A stretch of DNA of 64,000 nucleotides from Acidobacteriaceae bacterium (GTDB lineage: Bacteria; Acidobacteriota; Terriglobia; Terriglobales; Acidobacteriaceae). Positions 1 through 9,759 of this stretch are shown here, in pieces. The notes below the pieces were generated by a model. It did not search any database, was not told the origin of the DNA, and worked only from the letters and a program-made list of their open reading frames with translations. The stretch is from NCBI GenBank assembly GCA_003134815.1, contig PLCO01000009.1, positions 65,010 to 129,009 on the forward strand. The letters run 5' to 3'. A program made the position numbers and the translations under genes. Positions within the stretch are counted from its first letter, which is position 1. The number at the start of each line of letters is the position of its first letter.

Positions 1-2513
<2,513 letters not shown>

Positions 2514-2717
2514 ATGAAAACTGCCATTCGCATGTTCGCCCTGTTCGTTGCCATCGCCGGCCTTGCTGCGGCATCGCTCGCGCCAGCCAAAACGCAGATT
2601 CATGCCACACACAATTCTGTAACTGCTGGTAACCCCGGCCCGCTGATTTCGCTTCCCCTTCCGCTTCCCTGCCAATCGGTTGACAAGTGTTTTGCGCCAG
2701 CCCCCACGTCGCGCTAA
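2514..2717 (+). CDS. Small secreted hypothetical peptide (67 aa)
   Basis: I do not recognise the family. The ATG at 2514 follows a GAGAGG Shine-Dalgarno-like stretch. The product begins with a typical Sec signal peptide: a basic start (MKTAIR), a hydrophobic core (MFALFVAIAGLAAASLA) and a likely cleavage site after an Ala-rich segment near residue 24. The mature part is only about 40 residues, rich in Pro, Ser and Thr, with two cysteines (LPCQSVDKCFAP) that could form one disulfide. It stands alone, divergent from gyrB. A chance ORF cannot be excluded, but the signal peptide and ribosome binding site argue for a real gene. Confidence 0.55.
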   Translation: MKTAIRMFALFVAIAGLAAASLAPAKTQIHATHNSVTAGNPGPLISLPLPLPCQSVDKCFAPAPTSR

Positions 2718-2867
2718 CATTCTCGGCGAAGTCCTGCTAAGAGAAGTGAGATCCGACGAGTACTGCCTAGCACGAAAGTGCCAGAGGTGCGTTACCCTTT
2801 TGTGTTTGAGCCATTAGGCATAGAGGCGCTATCCTGAGAGCGTTCGAACGATTGCAATCCAGCCTCT

Positions 2868-3749
2868 ATGCCATTAAACGCTGCAATGTCGACGATGAGC
2901 GCGGTTGAACTTACCCTTTGGGCCGCGCTCGCCATTCTTTTCTGGACTAAGGGGTTGCAGCGCCGTTTCAAGGCGATGAGCTTCTTCCTCGCCTTGCGCG
3001 CGATTTCAACGCCGGTCCTCATGCTTGTTCTCTACGAGGAGTCAAAGCCCTGGGGAATCGACCATCACCTTAACAAAATTTATTATTTCGGTTTTTTCGC
3101 GGCTTATCTCGCGAGCGCGGTGTTGCTGTTCTTAATCTGCATTGAGGTCTTCCGGGCGGCGCTTGCGGCGTTTCCGGGAATCGCGAAGTTGGCGATCGTG
3201 ATTTTTCGCTGGGCGGCAGTCGTCTCAATGCTTGTGAGCCTGACCTCGATTTCCTATGCGCACAAGGGAATCTACATTATCGCGGACGTATGTTATGGGT
3301 TGATGCACTCGGTGAGCGTTCTTGAGTTGTGCCTGCTCGCGTTTCTTTGCCTCAGCATGAACGCCCTGCGACTGACAGTGCGCGATTTGGCGTTTGGCAT
3401 CGCTTTGGGCTTCGGAGTGTTGTCCTCAGCCGATTTTATCGGCGCATCGTTGATCTCTCGCGTAGCCTCCCTCACCAACCCGCTGCAATTTGTGTATGAA
3501 GCTTTGATTCTCGGAACGCTCGCGATTTGGATGGTTTACTGCGTCCATCCCGAGCCGGTTCGCATGCCGGTGCTGATGCCAGCTAGCTCGACCATTTACC
3601 GCTGGAACGAAATCGCTTCGGCACTGGGCCACACAGGCACCAAGGTGGCCATGCAGCAGCCGGCCAACAGCTTCTTCCTCTCGGATGTCGAGCGCGTGGT
3701 GGAGAAGGTGCTGGCGCGGAATATGAAGAGTCGGGAGTCAGAGACGTAG
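2868..3749 (+). CDS. Multi-spanning membrane protein of unknown function
   Basis: This 293-aa protein has about seven hydrophobic segments spread from residue 10 to about 230 (for example YYFGFFAAYLASAVLLFLI and LAIVIFRWAAVVSMLVSL), then a soluble tail of about 60 residues. No catalytic motif is visible, so I leave it unnamed. Starts at 2868, 2886 or 2895 are all possible, and none has a strong ribosome binding site. A strong rho-independent terminator follows about 28 bases after the stop, which suggests a monocistronic unit. Many Acidobacteriota encode similar orphan membrane proteins. Confidence 0.8.
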   Translation: MPLNAAMSTMSAVELTLWAALAILFWTKGLQRRFKAMSFFLALRAISTPVLMLVLYEESKPWGIDHHLNKIYYFGFFAAYLASAVLLFLICIEVFRAALAAFPGIAKLAIVIFRWAAVVSMLVSLTSISYAHKGIYIIADVCYGLMHSVSVLELCLLAFLCLSMNALRLTVRDLAFGIALGFGVLSSADFIGASLISRVASLTNPLQFVYEALILGTLAIWMVYCVHPEPVRMPVLMPASSTIYRWNEIASALGHTGTKVAMQQPANSFFLSDVERVVEKVLARNMKSRESET

Positions 3750-3776
3750 AGACAGTGACCAGGGATCAGAAAAGCG

Positions 3777-3815
3777 AAAGGCCATCCCGCCGAGGCGGGA
3801 TGGCCTTTTGATTTG
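3777..3815. terminator. Strong bidirectional intrinsic terminator
   Basis: A perfect 15-bp inverted repeat has its left arm at 3777-3791 (AAAGGCCATCCCGCC) and its right arm at 3794-3808, with the tight loop at 3792-3793. It ends in a T run, and the A-rich left flank serves as the T run on the other strand. It lies between convergent genes: the plus-strand membrane protein ending at 3749 and minus-strand rpmA ending at 3888. Confidence 0.85.
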
Positions 3816-3887
3816 CAGCAAAATGCGCGCTTATTCGATGCGACAGCGCGAAATTGGAACGACGCGAAAATCCGGATATTGCGCCGG

Positions 3888-4151
3888 TTACTCGGAGGCG
3901 ATGGGCTCGACGGAGGCGAAGCGGCCGCGGTTTCCGCGGTCAGTGAATTTCACGCGACCCGAGACCTTGGCGAAGAGCGTGTCATCTGAGCCGATGCCAA
4001 CATTAACGCCGGGCTTGATGCGAGTGCCGCGCTGGCGGCTGATGATGGTGCCGCCGGTGACCAGTTGGCCGGCAAAGGCCTTTACGCCAAGCCGCTGCGC
4101 GTTTGAGTCGCGTCCGTTTGTGGAACTGCCCCCACCTTTTTTATGTGCCAT
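3888..4151 (-). CDS. rpmA: 50S ribosomal protein L27
   Basis: L27 lies near the peptidyl-transferase centre of the large subunit. The 87-aa product starts [20 protein letters not shown], the hallmark N-terminus of the family. It continues with [16 protein letters not shown] and [12 protein letters not shown] at the usual positions, and its length is normal. There is no N-terminal cleavage extension of the Firmicutes type. It is downstream of rplU in the same direction with a 126-base gap, the classic rplU-rpmA arrangement, and is probably transcribed from the rplU promoter. The gap carries a five-copy 7-bp repeat. Confidence 0.98.
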   Translation of the reverse strand: MAHKKGGGSSTNGRDSNAQRLGVKAFAGQLVTGGTIISRQRGTRIKPGVNVGIGSDDTLFAKVSGRVKFTDRGNRGRFASVEPIASE

Positions 4152-4177
4152 TTTCGAATCCCCTTCTGAAAGGCAGC

Positions 4178-4212
4178 TTCTAGCTGCTAGCTCCTAGCCT
4201 CTAGCCTCTAGC
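4178..4212. repeat. Five tandem 7-bp NNCTAGC units between rplU and rpmA
   Basis: Five consecutive heptamers (TTCTAGC, TGCTAGC, TCCTAGC, CTCTAGC, CTCTAGC) fill 4178-4212. Each carries the tetranucleotide CTAG, which is usually scarce in bacterial DNA. The run sits in the rplU-rpmA spacer and would be in their shared transcript. Confidence 0.8.
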
Positions 4213-4277
4213 CCGGTCCGAGCAGGAAGCAGGGTTTGGTGCACTTGCGTGAAACCGTTCCCGATGCGCCGTTTACG

Positions 4278-4607
4278 CTACTTTTTGTTTGCGTCGTAGG
4301 TAACGCCGTCAGCCACGATGGCCTTGATGCGAACCTCAGTGAAGTTCTGCCGGTGGCCCTGGAGCTTCTTGTATTGCTTCTTGCGCTTGAAGTGGAAGAC
4401 CAGGATTTTGTCGCCGCGGCCTTCGCCGAGAACTTCGGCGGTCACGGTGGCAGAACCTGGCTTGGCAAGCGTTCCGGGCTCGCCGGAAACGGCAAGCACG
4501 TCGCTAAACTCGATGGTCGGAGTGCCCGACGGGACGCTTTCAATCTTCAACACGTCACCGGGCGCGACACGATACTGCTTGCCTCCGGTGCGAATGACTG
4601 CGTACAT
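4278..4607 (-). CDS. rplU: 50S ribosomal protein L21
   Basis: L21 is a 23S-rRNA-binding large-subunit protein. I place the start at the ATG ending at 4607 (MYAVIRTGGKQYRVAPGDVL), because this matches the family N-terminus and is preceded by a GGAGG ribosome binding site (minus strand, 4615-4619). Upstream in-frame codons are leader. The core motif GDKILVFHFKRKKQYKKLQG is intact, and the length (109 aa) is normal. A promoter lies about 170 bases upstream. It is transcribed with rpmA. Confidence 0.97.
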   Translation of the reverse strand: MYAVIRTGGKQYRVAPGDVLKIESVPSGTPTIEFSDVLAVSGEPGTLAKPGSATVTAEVLGEGRGDKILVFHFKRKKQYKKLQGHRQNFTEVRIKAIVADGVTYDANKK

Positions 4608-4778
4608 AACAAATCCTCCAGCGGCCCGGGTGGCAGGACGCAAAACACAAATCGTGTGCTCGATGGGGGCGGATACAGAACAGTGACTGCATCGCGAGAG
4701 GAGGGCCGAGCCGAACTAGACGGAGAACCCGGCACCATCCCGCGCACCCTTCAACCAGGTGCATCGCCGAACTCTTTG

Positions 4779-4807
4779 ATTTTATCGTTAAGCGAAGATT
4801 AGGTCAA
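4779..4807 (-). promoter_or_regulatory. Probable sigma-70 promoter for rplU-rpmA
   Basis: On the minus strand, TTGACC (4807-4802) is separated by exactly 17 bp from TAAAAT (4784-4779). Each hexamer has one mismatch to consensus. It points towards rplU, leaving a 5' leader of about 165 bases. Confidence 0.7.
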
Positions 4808-5056
4808 TAATTAGGCCAAGGCGCCGGAGCGCGGAAATTATCGGCAAAGTTGGGGGAGTTTTTGGGAGTGATTTCAGGGGGTTGCGGGGGCTGGGGAGGT
4901 CGGGGGGTGACAGCGAAGGAGCGGGGACCGTCGGGCTGAGCGGACGGAACGGAAGGGGAACGGTATCGGGGCAGGTCACGAGTACAGAGAGAAGCGGCGC
5001 CCCTGAGTCTCTTGGACGCCGAGAATTCTCGATCGGCCCTTCGCTGCTCCAGTTTG
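4808..5056. other. Intergenic stretch between the AIPR gene and the rplU promoter
   Basis: This stretch lies downstream of the AIPR stop codon and upstream of the rplU promoter. I find no gene with homology character; the short ORFs here are low-complexity G/P-rich translations. No convincing terminator hairpin with a T run is visible for the AIPR gene. Confidence 0.4.
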
Positions 5057-6766
5057 TCAGACGGCTTGTACAGCGTCTCTCATCTCGGTAGATTTCGCAT
5101 TCTTGTCGGTTCCACCCAAAGCTAGGTATATTTTCATTACTTTTTCTGTGGCGTTCCACAAGTCATTTTCGGGGATTGGTTTCACGACCTCTTTCATCGC
5201 GTCTGCGATTGACTGGGCCGACTTGGTAGCGAGGTTCCATTTCTTCCCGAGCAGCATGGCGACATAATAGTGGAGGTCGCGGACCAAATTTGATGTGAGT
5301 TCTCCTTTTTGCTTCCGGCCCTCAAGATACGATTCGACCTGCCGGTCAATCAGAATTGAGGCTGCATAGAAATCAAGGTCGAGCTTTTCGTCGTATACGA
5401 CATCCTTGTTCTTCTTGATGTATGTCTGCGGCCTTCCCCGTGCCTGATCTGGCTGTTGCAGGACTATTGCGATGAAAGCCTGAGCCAAGGCACCCATGCC
5501 GACCAGGGAGTTAATGGGCTTCTTAAGGCGCTTGTACTCTCCTTTCTTACGATCATAGAAGAGACCATAAAGGCGGAGGCGATCCTCGATGCTTTCCTGA
5601 ATAGGATCGTTTGCCAATAGGGTGAAATCGTCAACTTTCGTCTGGGAATTAGTGGATTTGATGATTCTCGAGCGTGTCTTCTCCTCGTTCGCCACAATAA
5701 TCTTGATGAGGATTGCCCGATTGTCAGTTCCGCTATTCTGATTCTTTCTCCATTGATAGACTTCATGCGAGGTCTGAAGGCCATTAACAATTTCTGGATT
5801 CTTGATTTTGGCCTTGTGCCCATTGACAGGACATTCGTCGGCAATAATCGTGACTCCATTGTTGAGCCACCAGAACTCCTCTTGGGAGATCGGAAACGAG
5901 AGAGTTGCGCGGATTTGCGTATTTACGGGATTCTTGGTCCCTTGATAGTCCCTCACATTTGGTTCCAGGAAGCGCGTTTGCATTTCCCCGTTCTCTTTGA
6001 TGAGCAGGCGATCCGCATAGTCGGTGAGCTTTACAAGGCACACTGTAGAGCCGTCCTCAGTTGAAAAATTCTCAAGGACAGGGAGGACTACGGTCGTTTC
6101 CATCGCGGTTTTTGCTGCGTCGTGGAGCCGCTGCGCGTTCCAGAGGGTGAAGGTTACGTCTGCGGATGAGAGAATCGCTTTGACGTACGCCTTTAGGTTG
6201 TCCCCCCTCACGTTAATCTTGTCCTTCGGCCCCGGCAATGCGTCCGCCTTGCATGCGTAGTGAAAGTGGACGGCAAGTGTATGGGGATGCCCCATCACTT
6301 CGTCGCTGTACTTCTCGCGGAAATTGGTGATGGCATCTTGCGCCTTTGAGTTCAAGTAGGTCATCGTGTCCACCGGCTTGCTATAAGTCAGTAGGTCCTT
6401 GGCGAAAGCTTCCAGTTTTGTGACAGGAGTTTCCTTAAAGGTCTTCTCTTCCTTTGCCTGGATGATGTGCAATTGGATTGGGCCTGCGGGAATGATCGGA
6501 GGAGTCTCCGTTGTAATTAGCTTGCTGCCCATGAACAGGTAGGCGGAATCCACTCCACCGTCATCTCCGCCTCCTAGTTCTCCGGAGATAACTTCGTCGT
6601 TATCGAGATCGAAGTCCTTCAGTACTTGCTCAGCAACGAATCGCTCGAATGCCTTAGAAGCGGGCAGACCTTCGGCATGCTCGGACTTCCAAATCGCGTA
6701 CTTGGCTTCGAAAAGACGCACCTCATGTTCGCTCATTTCTGCTACCTCAAAGGAGGTGTCAATCAT
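5057..6766 (-). CDS. AIPR-family protein (abortive phage infection type) with a nuclease-like N-terminus
   Basis: The 569-aa product carries the AIPR signature around residues 305-340: FWWLNNGVTIIADE followed by IKNPEIVNGLQTSHEVYQW. AIPR proteins are associated with abortive infection and restriction-type phage defence. The N-terminal 110 residues contain GGGDDGGVDSAY (Asp73) and then IIQAK (Gln103, Lys105). This D...QxK spacing is what PD-(D/E)xK nuclease domains show, so a DNA-cleaving role is an inference. The ATG at 6766 has an excellent GGAGGTGA ribosome binding site. The DNA is visibly AT-richer than its neighbours (27 of 60 G+C in the line at 5641), which suggests acquisition by transfer. 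No modification or restriction partner is adjacent. It could act alone or be an orphan. Confidence 0.85.
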   Translation of the reverse strand: MIDTSFEVAEMSEHEVRLFEAKYAIWKSEHAEGLPASKAFERFVAEQVLKDFDLDNDEVISGELGGGDDGGVDSAYLFMGSKLITTETPPIIPAGPIQLHIIQAKEEKTFKETPVTKLEAFAKDLLTYSKPVDTMTYLNSKAQDAITNFREKYSDEVMGHPHTLAVHFHYACKADALPGPKDKINVRGDNLKAYVKAILSSADVTFTLWNAQRLHDAAKTAMETTVVLPVLENFSTEDGSTVCLVKLTDYADRLLIKENGEMQTRFLEPNVRDYQGTKNPVNTQIRATLSFPISQEEFWWLNNGVTIIADECPVNGHKAKIKNPEIVNGLQTSHEVYQWRKNQNSGTDNRAILIKIIVANEEKTRSRIIKSTNSQTKVDDFTLLANDPIQESIEDRLRLYGLFYDRKKGEYKRLKKPINSLVGMGALAQAFIAIVLQQPDQARGRPQTYIKKNKDVVYDEKLDLDFYAASILIDRQVESYLEGRKQKGELTSNLVRDLHYYVAMLLGKKWNLATKSAQSIADAMKEVVKPIPENDLWNATEKVMKIYLALGGTDKNAKSTEMRDAVQAV

Positions 6767-7221
6767 AGCTCACCTCCGCCTTGATGGGCAGAGATGTTGG
6801 TGCCTTCGCGGGGTGTGGCGTGGTTCGGCGCGCGACCGCAAGGGGAGCGCGTCAGCAGGGACGGGCAATGAGGCTTCGCGCAGGGGCTGAAGCCCATTTA
6901 CTTTTCGGGCGGTCTTGCGGCATGGCTGAAGCCAAGCCCTGATACAAGGCGAGAAGCAAAAGCAGATCCTTCGGCTCCCCCTCCGCATCGCCGCGCTCCT
7001 CGTCAGGGTCGCTCGGGATTACAGCGGATACAAATGGGTTCGTGGTATCCCACCCTTCGCCAGAAAAGAGGCGAAGGATGGGGCACCCATTCTCATAGGT
7101 TGGTGAAGGTCATGAAAAGCAACCACGTATTCCGGATCGTCGCGCGGCTTCGCCACGGCAAACGCCGGTGGGCGAGCGCGTCGAAAGAATTTGCTTGCGC
7201 AGGAGCGCCACTTATGCGATA
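6767..7221. other. Intergenic region with dispersed-repeat remnants
   Basis: About 450 bases between the AIPR gene and the PadR regulator hold no credible gene. Two self-complementary stretches are visible: one around 6885-6955 (GGGCTGAAGCCC-like, then GGCATGGCTGAAGCCAAGCC) and the CCCACCC...GGGGCACCC palindrome at 7046-7089. A short run near 6960-7020 also looks like intergenic repeat debris. Confidence 0.5.
7046..7089. repeat. Palindromic dispersed repeat, copy 1
   Basis: The element runs from TATCCCACCCTTCGCC to GGCGAAGGATGGGGCACCC, with the short loop AGAAAAGA. The arms CCTTCGCC and GGCGAAGG are perfectly complementary, and the outer parts pair imperfectly. A nearly identical copy is at 11128-11170. 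Confidence 0.85.
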
Positions 7222-7238
7222 ACTACGTTATGCGTAGT
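7222..7238. promoter_or_regulatory. Candidate PadR autoregulatory operator
   Basis: ACTACG-TTATG-CGTAGT is a perfect 6-5-6 inverted repeat about 30 bases before the preferred PadR start at 7269. The earlier in-frame ATG at 7230 lies inside the palindrome, which argues against using it. The ABC promoter at 8718-8734 has a palindrome of the same architecture. Confidence 0.5.
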
Positions 7239-7268
7239 ACGCGAGACGTAGTAGACGCGGACGGCGGG

Positions 7269-7571
7269 ATGGATCCCGGATATTATTCCGATCCGCCGCT
7301 GCTGGTGCTGGCGAGCCTGGCGAGCGGGCCGAAGCACGGGCACGCGATGCTCGAGGATATTGAGCGGCTGTGCGGCACGCGGCTGGGACCGGGGGCGCTG
7401 TATGGAGCGATTGCGCGGCTCGAGCAGCAGGGATGGATTGCGCCGCTGCCGGCAAAGGAGCGGCGGCATCCTTACCGGATTACCGGGGATGGGCTGAGGG
7501 TGCTGCGCGCGAAGCTGACGAGGCTGCATGAGTTTTCAAAGGCGGGGCTGAAGAGGCTGGAGGCGCGATGA
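7269..7571 (+). CDS. PadR-family winged-helix transcriptional regulator
   Basis: This is a small repressor of the PadR type. The conserved N-terminal domain is obvious: LLVLASLASGPKHGHAMLED, then LGPGALYGAIARLEQQGWI and HPYRITGDGLRVL. I choose the ATG at 7269 (MDPGYYSDPPLL) because it starts a few residues before the first helix, as is usual. Starts at 7191 (TTG) and 7230 (ATG) are in frame but would read through a palindrome. The C-terminal dimerisation helix is short, giving about 100 aa. The stop overlaps the ATG of the next gene (ATGA), so it is translationally coupled to the membrane protein. It probably controls the downstream ABC exporter. Confidence 0.9.
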   Translation: MDPGYYSDPPLLVLASLASGPKHGHAMLEDIERLCGTRLGPGALYGAIARLEQQGWIAPLPAKERRHPYRITGDGLRVLRAKLTRLHEFSKAGLKRLEAR

Positions 7572-8083
7572 ATCGGGGCACGATGAAACGGGGGCTTGCT
7601 CATCTGCTGACGCGTCTCTATCCGCGCCGCTGGAGAGAACGGTATGGCGAGGAGTTTGAGGATTTTTTGCTGGAAGGCCGCGGGGATTTGAAGGCGTGGA
7701 TGGACGTGGTTCGAGCGGCGGTAGGAGAGCATATTCACCCGACACTACAAGCGATTGAACAAGGAGGCATGATGAGCGAAGTACGGACGACCAGTTTTGG
7801 AACGGTGGTGAGGCAGCCGAGCGCGCTGGTTCCGATGGCGATGGCATTGACGGCGCTGGCTGTGGTGATGGGGCATATTGCGATTTATGGCGCGGCACGC
7901 GAGGCGGATGAGGGAGCGACCGCGCACATTTGGCAACTGCTGATGGTGGCGCAGTTGCCGGCGTTGCTTGTGTTCGGAATTCGGTGGCTGCCGAAGGCGC
8001 CGAGACAGGCATTGGGTGTGTTGGCGCTGCTGGCGGTGGCTATCCTGGCGGCGATGGCGCCGGTGTTCATCTTCCACTTGTAG
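7568..8083 (+). CDS. Membrane protein coupled to the PadR regulator
   Basis: The 171-aa protein begins with a soluble segment containing LLTRLYPRRWRERYGEEFED, a motif I associate with PadR-linked membrane proteins in this lineage. Three or four hydrophobic helices follow from about residue 85 to the C-terminus. The ATG overlaps the PadR stop by four bases, so the two are one operon. Function is unknown. By context it may be a membrane partner or sensor of the regulator or of the ABC exporter encoded 700 bases downstream. Confidence 0.8.
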   Translation: MNRGTMKRGLAHLLTRLYPRRWRERYGEEFEDFLLEGRGDLKAWMDVVRAAVGEHIHPTLQAIEQGGMMSEVRTTSFGTVVRQPSALVPMAMALTALAVVMGHIAIYGAAREADEGATAHIWQLLMVAQLPALLVFGIRWLPKAPRQALGVLALLAVAILAAMAPVFIFHL

Positions 8084-8229
8084 GCGGATGGGGCATCCAG
8101 CGTATCGGAAAGCTCAGACTTCTCTCTGCCGGTTGGAAGAGTGTAGAGACACAAGCCGGTCGAGATTCAAACCGGGGAGGAGATCATTCTTTCCCTGGCA
8201 CCAGAGTCTCCTTACCGCCGAGGTTGCAC

Positions 8230-8553
8230 ATGTCCTCTTCCTCTCCCGAGCCGATCGCTGGCCGGTCGCCTGCTGATAATTGCGCGCGAATCAAGAAGCT
8301 TGGCTACGTCGCGGGCAAACACGTGGATCTGTACGGCGAGCACATTGAGCTGGTCTCAGATCCATTTGCGGAGGGTGAGTGCGTAGCCGTCCGCGCTATC
8401 AGCGGAAATAATCCGACCGAACGGACAATCGACCTTCCCGTAACCCTCTTATCCGGTTGGGAGGACCTGTTTGAAGAACTGGCAGATCCCACTGCCTCGG
8501 AGCTGCCGGCACACGCTCCGCTTGCTGAGCCTGTTGGGAAAAAGACGGCGTAG
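8230..8553 (+). CDS. Conserved-type hypothetical protein (107 aa)
   Basis: I do not recognise a named family. The ATG at 8230 starts MSSSSPEPIAGRS. The central part (RIKKLGYVAGKHVDLYGEHI, then ELVSDPF and GECVAVRAISGN) looks like a small beta-rich soluble domain, and the C-terminus is Pro/Ala-rich. The same frame is open to 7930, but that region overlaps the upstream gene. There is no signal peptide and no transmembrane segment. It stands alone between the PadR operon and the ABC transporter. Confidence 0.6.
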   Translation: MSSSSPEPIAGRSPADNCARIKKLGYVAGKHVDLYGEHIELVSDPFAEGECVAVRAISGNNPTERTIDLPVTLLSGWEDLFEELADPTASELPAHAPLAEPVGKKTA

Positions 8554-8705
8554 CCCCTAATCCAAAACAGTGAGAAGCAGGGCCGCGTTCGCCCCGCGAC
8601 CGCAATGACTACTTGCCGGGGTACATTTGAGCGGCGCTAGAAGCCTATTTGAACCAATGAGCTAGCTTGGAGATCGAGCATCCGCAGAACCGCGGAAGAA
8701 ATTTC

Positions 8706-8734
8706 TTGACATCGAGTACTCTACATTATAGAGT
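8706..8734 (+). promoter_or_regulatory. Promoter with overlapping operator for the ABC exporter
   Basis: TTGACA (8706-8711) is followed after 17 bp by TAGAGT (8729-8734). Overlapping the -10 is the perfect inverted repeat ACTCTA-CATTA-TAGAGT (8718-8734). It has the same 6-5-6 layout and the same first and last bases (ACT...AGT) as the palindrome before the PadR gene. This suggests repression by that regulator, which is inference. Confidence 0.65.
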
Positions 8735-8790
8735 TCTCTTCACGTTGAGACAGGGAATAGCCAGTAGGGAGTAGAAGACCGGTAAACGGT

Positions 8791-9759
8791 ATGACAGGAA
8801 GCAGAGGGACGATGACGGCGAGTACGCAAATGATCGAAGAGGGGACGGCGCTGGAAGTCGACGGGCTGGTAAAGCGGTTCGGCGATTTGACGGCGGTGGA
8901 CGGGGTGAGCCTGACGGTGCGCGCGGGCGAGTGCCTGGGACTGCTGGGTCCAAACGGCGCCGGGAAAAGCACGCTGATCCGGAGCATGGTGGGGCGCGTG
9001 CGTCAGGACAGCGGACGCGTGACGGTGATGGGGAAGGCGGCGGGATCGACAGAGGCGCGGATGGCGCTGGGATGGGTTCCGCAGGAGTTGTCGATTTATC
9101 CGCGGATCACGTGCAGGGAGAATCTGGGATCGTTTGGGCGGTACTACGGGCTGAAGGGGCAGACGCTGAAGGATGCGATTGCGTGGTGCCTGCATTGGGC
9201 GGCTCTTGAAGAGAAGCAGGACGACGTGGCGAAGACGCTGAGCGGCGGGATGAAGCGGCGGCTGAACATGGCGGCCGGGATGCTGCACCGGCCAAAAGTA
9301 GTTTTATTCGACGAGCCGACGGTGGGGGTCGATCCGCAGTCACGGAACCGGATCTTCGAAATGATCGAGGCGCTGCGTGATGCAGGGACGGCGATTGTGT
9401 ATACGACGCATTACATGGAAGAGGCGGAGCGGCTGTGCGACCGGATCGCGATTATCGATCACGGAAAGATTATTGCCGAAGGGACGAATGAAGAGCTGGT
9501 GGAGAAAACGTTTGGAAGACGAAGCCAGGTGCTTGCGCGGTTTGACGGAGAGACGGCGGCGATTGAAGCATGGGCCGGGCGGCACGGCGGGCGAGTGAAG
9601 GGCGAGACGGCGGAGTTCACGATTGAGCAGGCGGGGGAGATCGCTCCGCTGCTGGACGATGCGACGAAGGCGGGGCTGGAGCTGGAGGATTTGACGCTGC
9701 GGCGGCCGAATCTGGAGTCAGTATTTCTGCACCTGACAGGAAGGGAGTTACGAGATTGA
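8791..9759 (+). CDS. ABC transporter ATP-binding protein (DrrA-like exporter type)
   Basis: This is the cytoplasmic ATPase of an ABC-2 type exporter. Visible motifs are Walker A GPNGAGKST (about residues 53-61), the signature LSGGMKRRL, Walker B VVLFDEPTVGVDPQ and the switch-His region YTTHYMEEAERLCDRI. A C-terminal domain of about 90 residues follows the nucleotide-binding core, as in DrrA-like multidrug or polysaccharide exporters. Starts at 8791, 8812 and 8830 are possible, and none has ideal ribosome-binding-site spacing. The stop overlaps the TTG start of the permease (TTGA), so the pair is translationally coupled. A PadR-like palindrome overlaps its promoter. The substrate cannot be read from the sequence. 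Confidence 0.95.
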   Translation: MTGSRGTMTASTQMIEEGTALEVDGLVKRFGDLTAVDGVSLTVRAGECLGLLGPNGAGKSTLIRSMVGRVRQDSGRVTVMGKAAGSTEARMALGWVPQELSIYPRITCRENLGSFGRYYGLKGQTLKDAIAWCLHWAALEEKQDDVAKTLSGGMKRRLNMAAGMLHRPKVVLFDEPTVGVDPQSRNRIFEMIEALRDAGTAIVYTTHYMEEAERLCDRIAIIDHGKIIAEGTNEELVEKTFGRRSQVLARFDGETAAIEAWAGRHGGRVKGETAEFTIEQAGEIAPLLDDATKAGLELEDLTLRRPNLESVFLHLTGRELRD

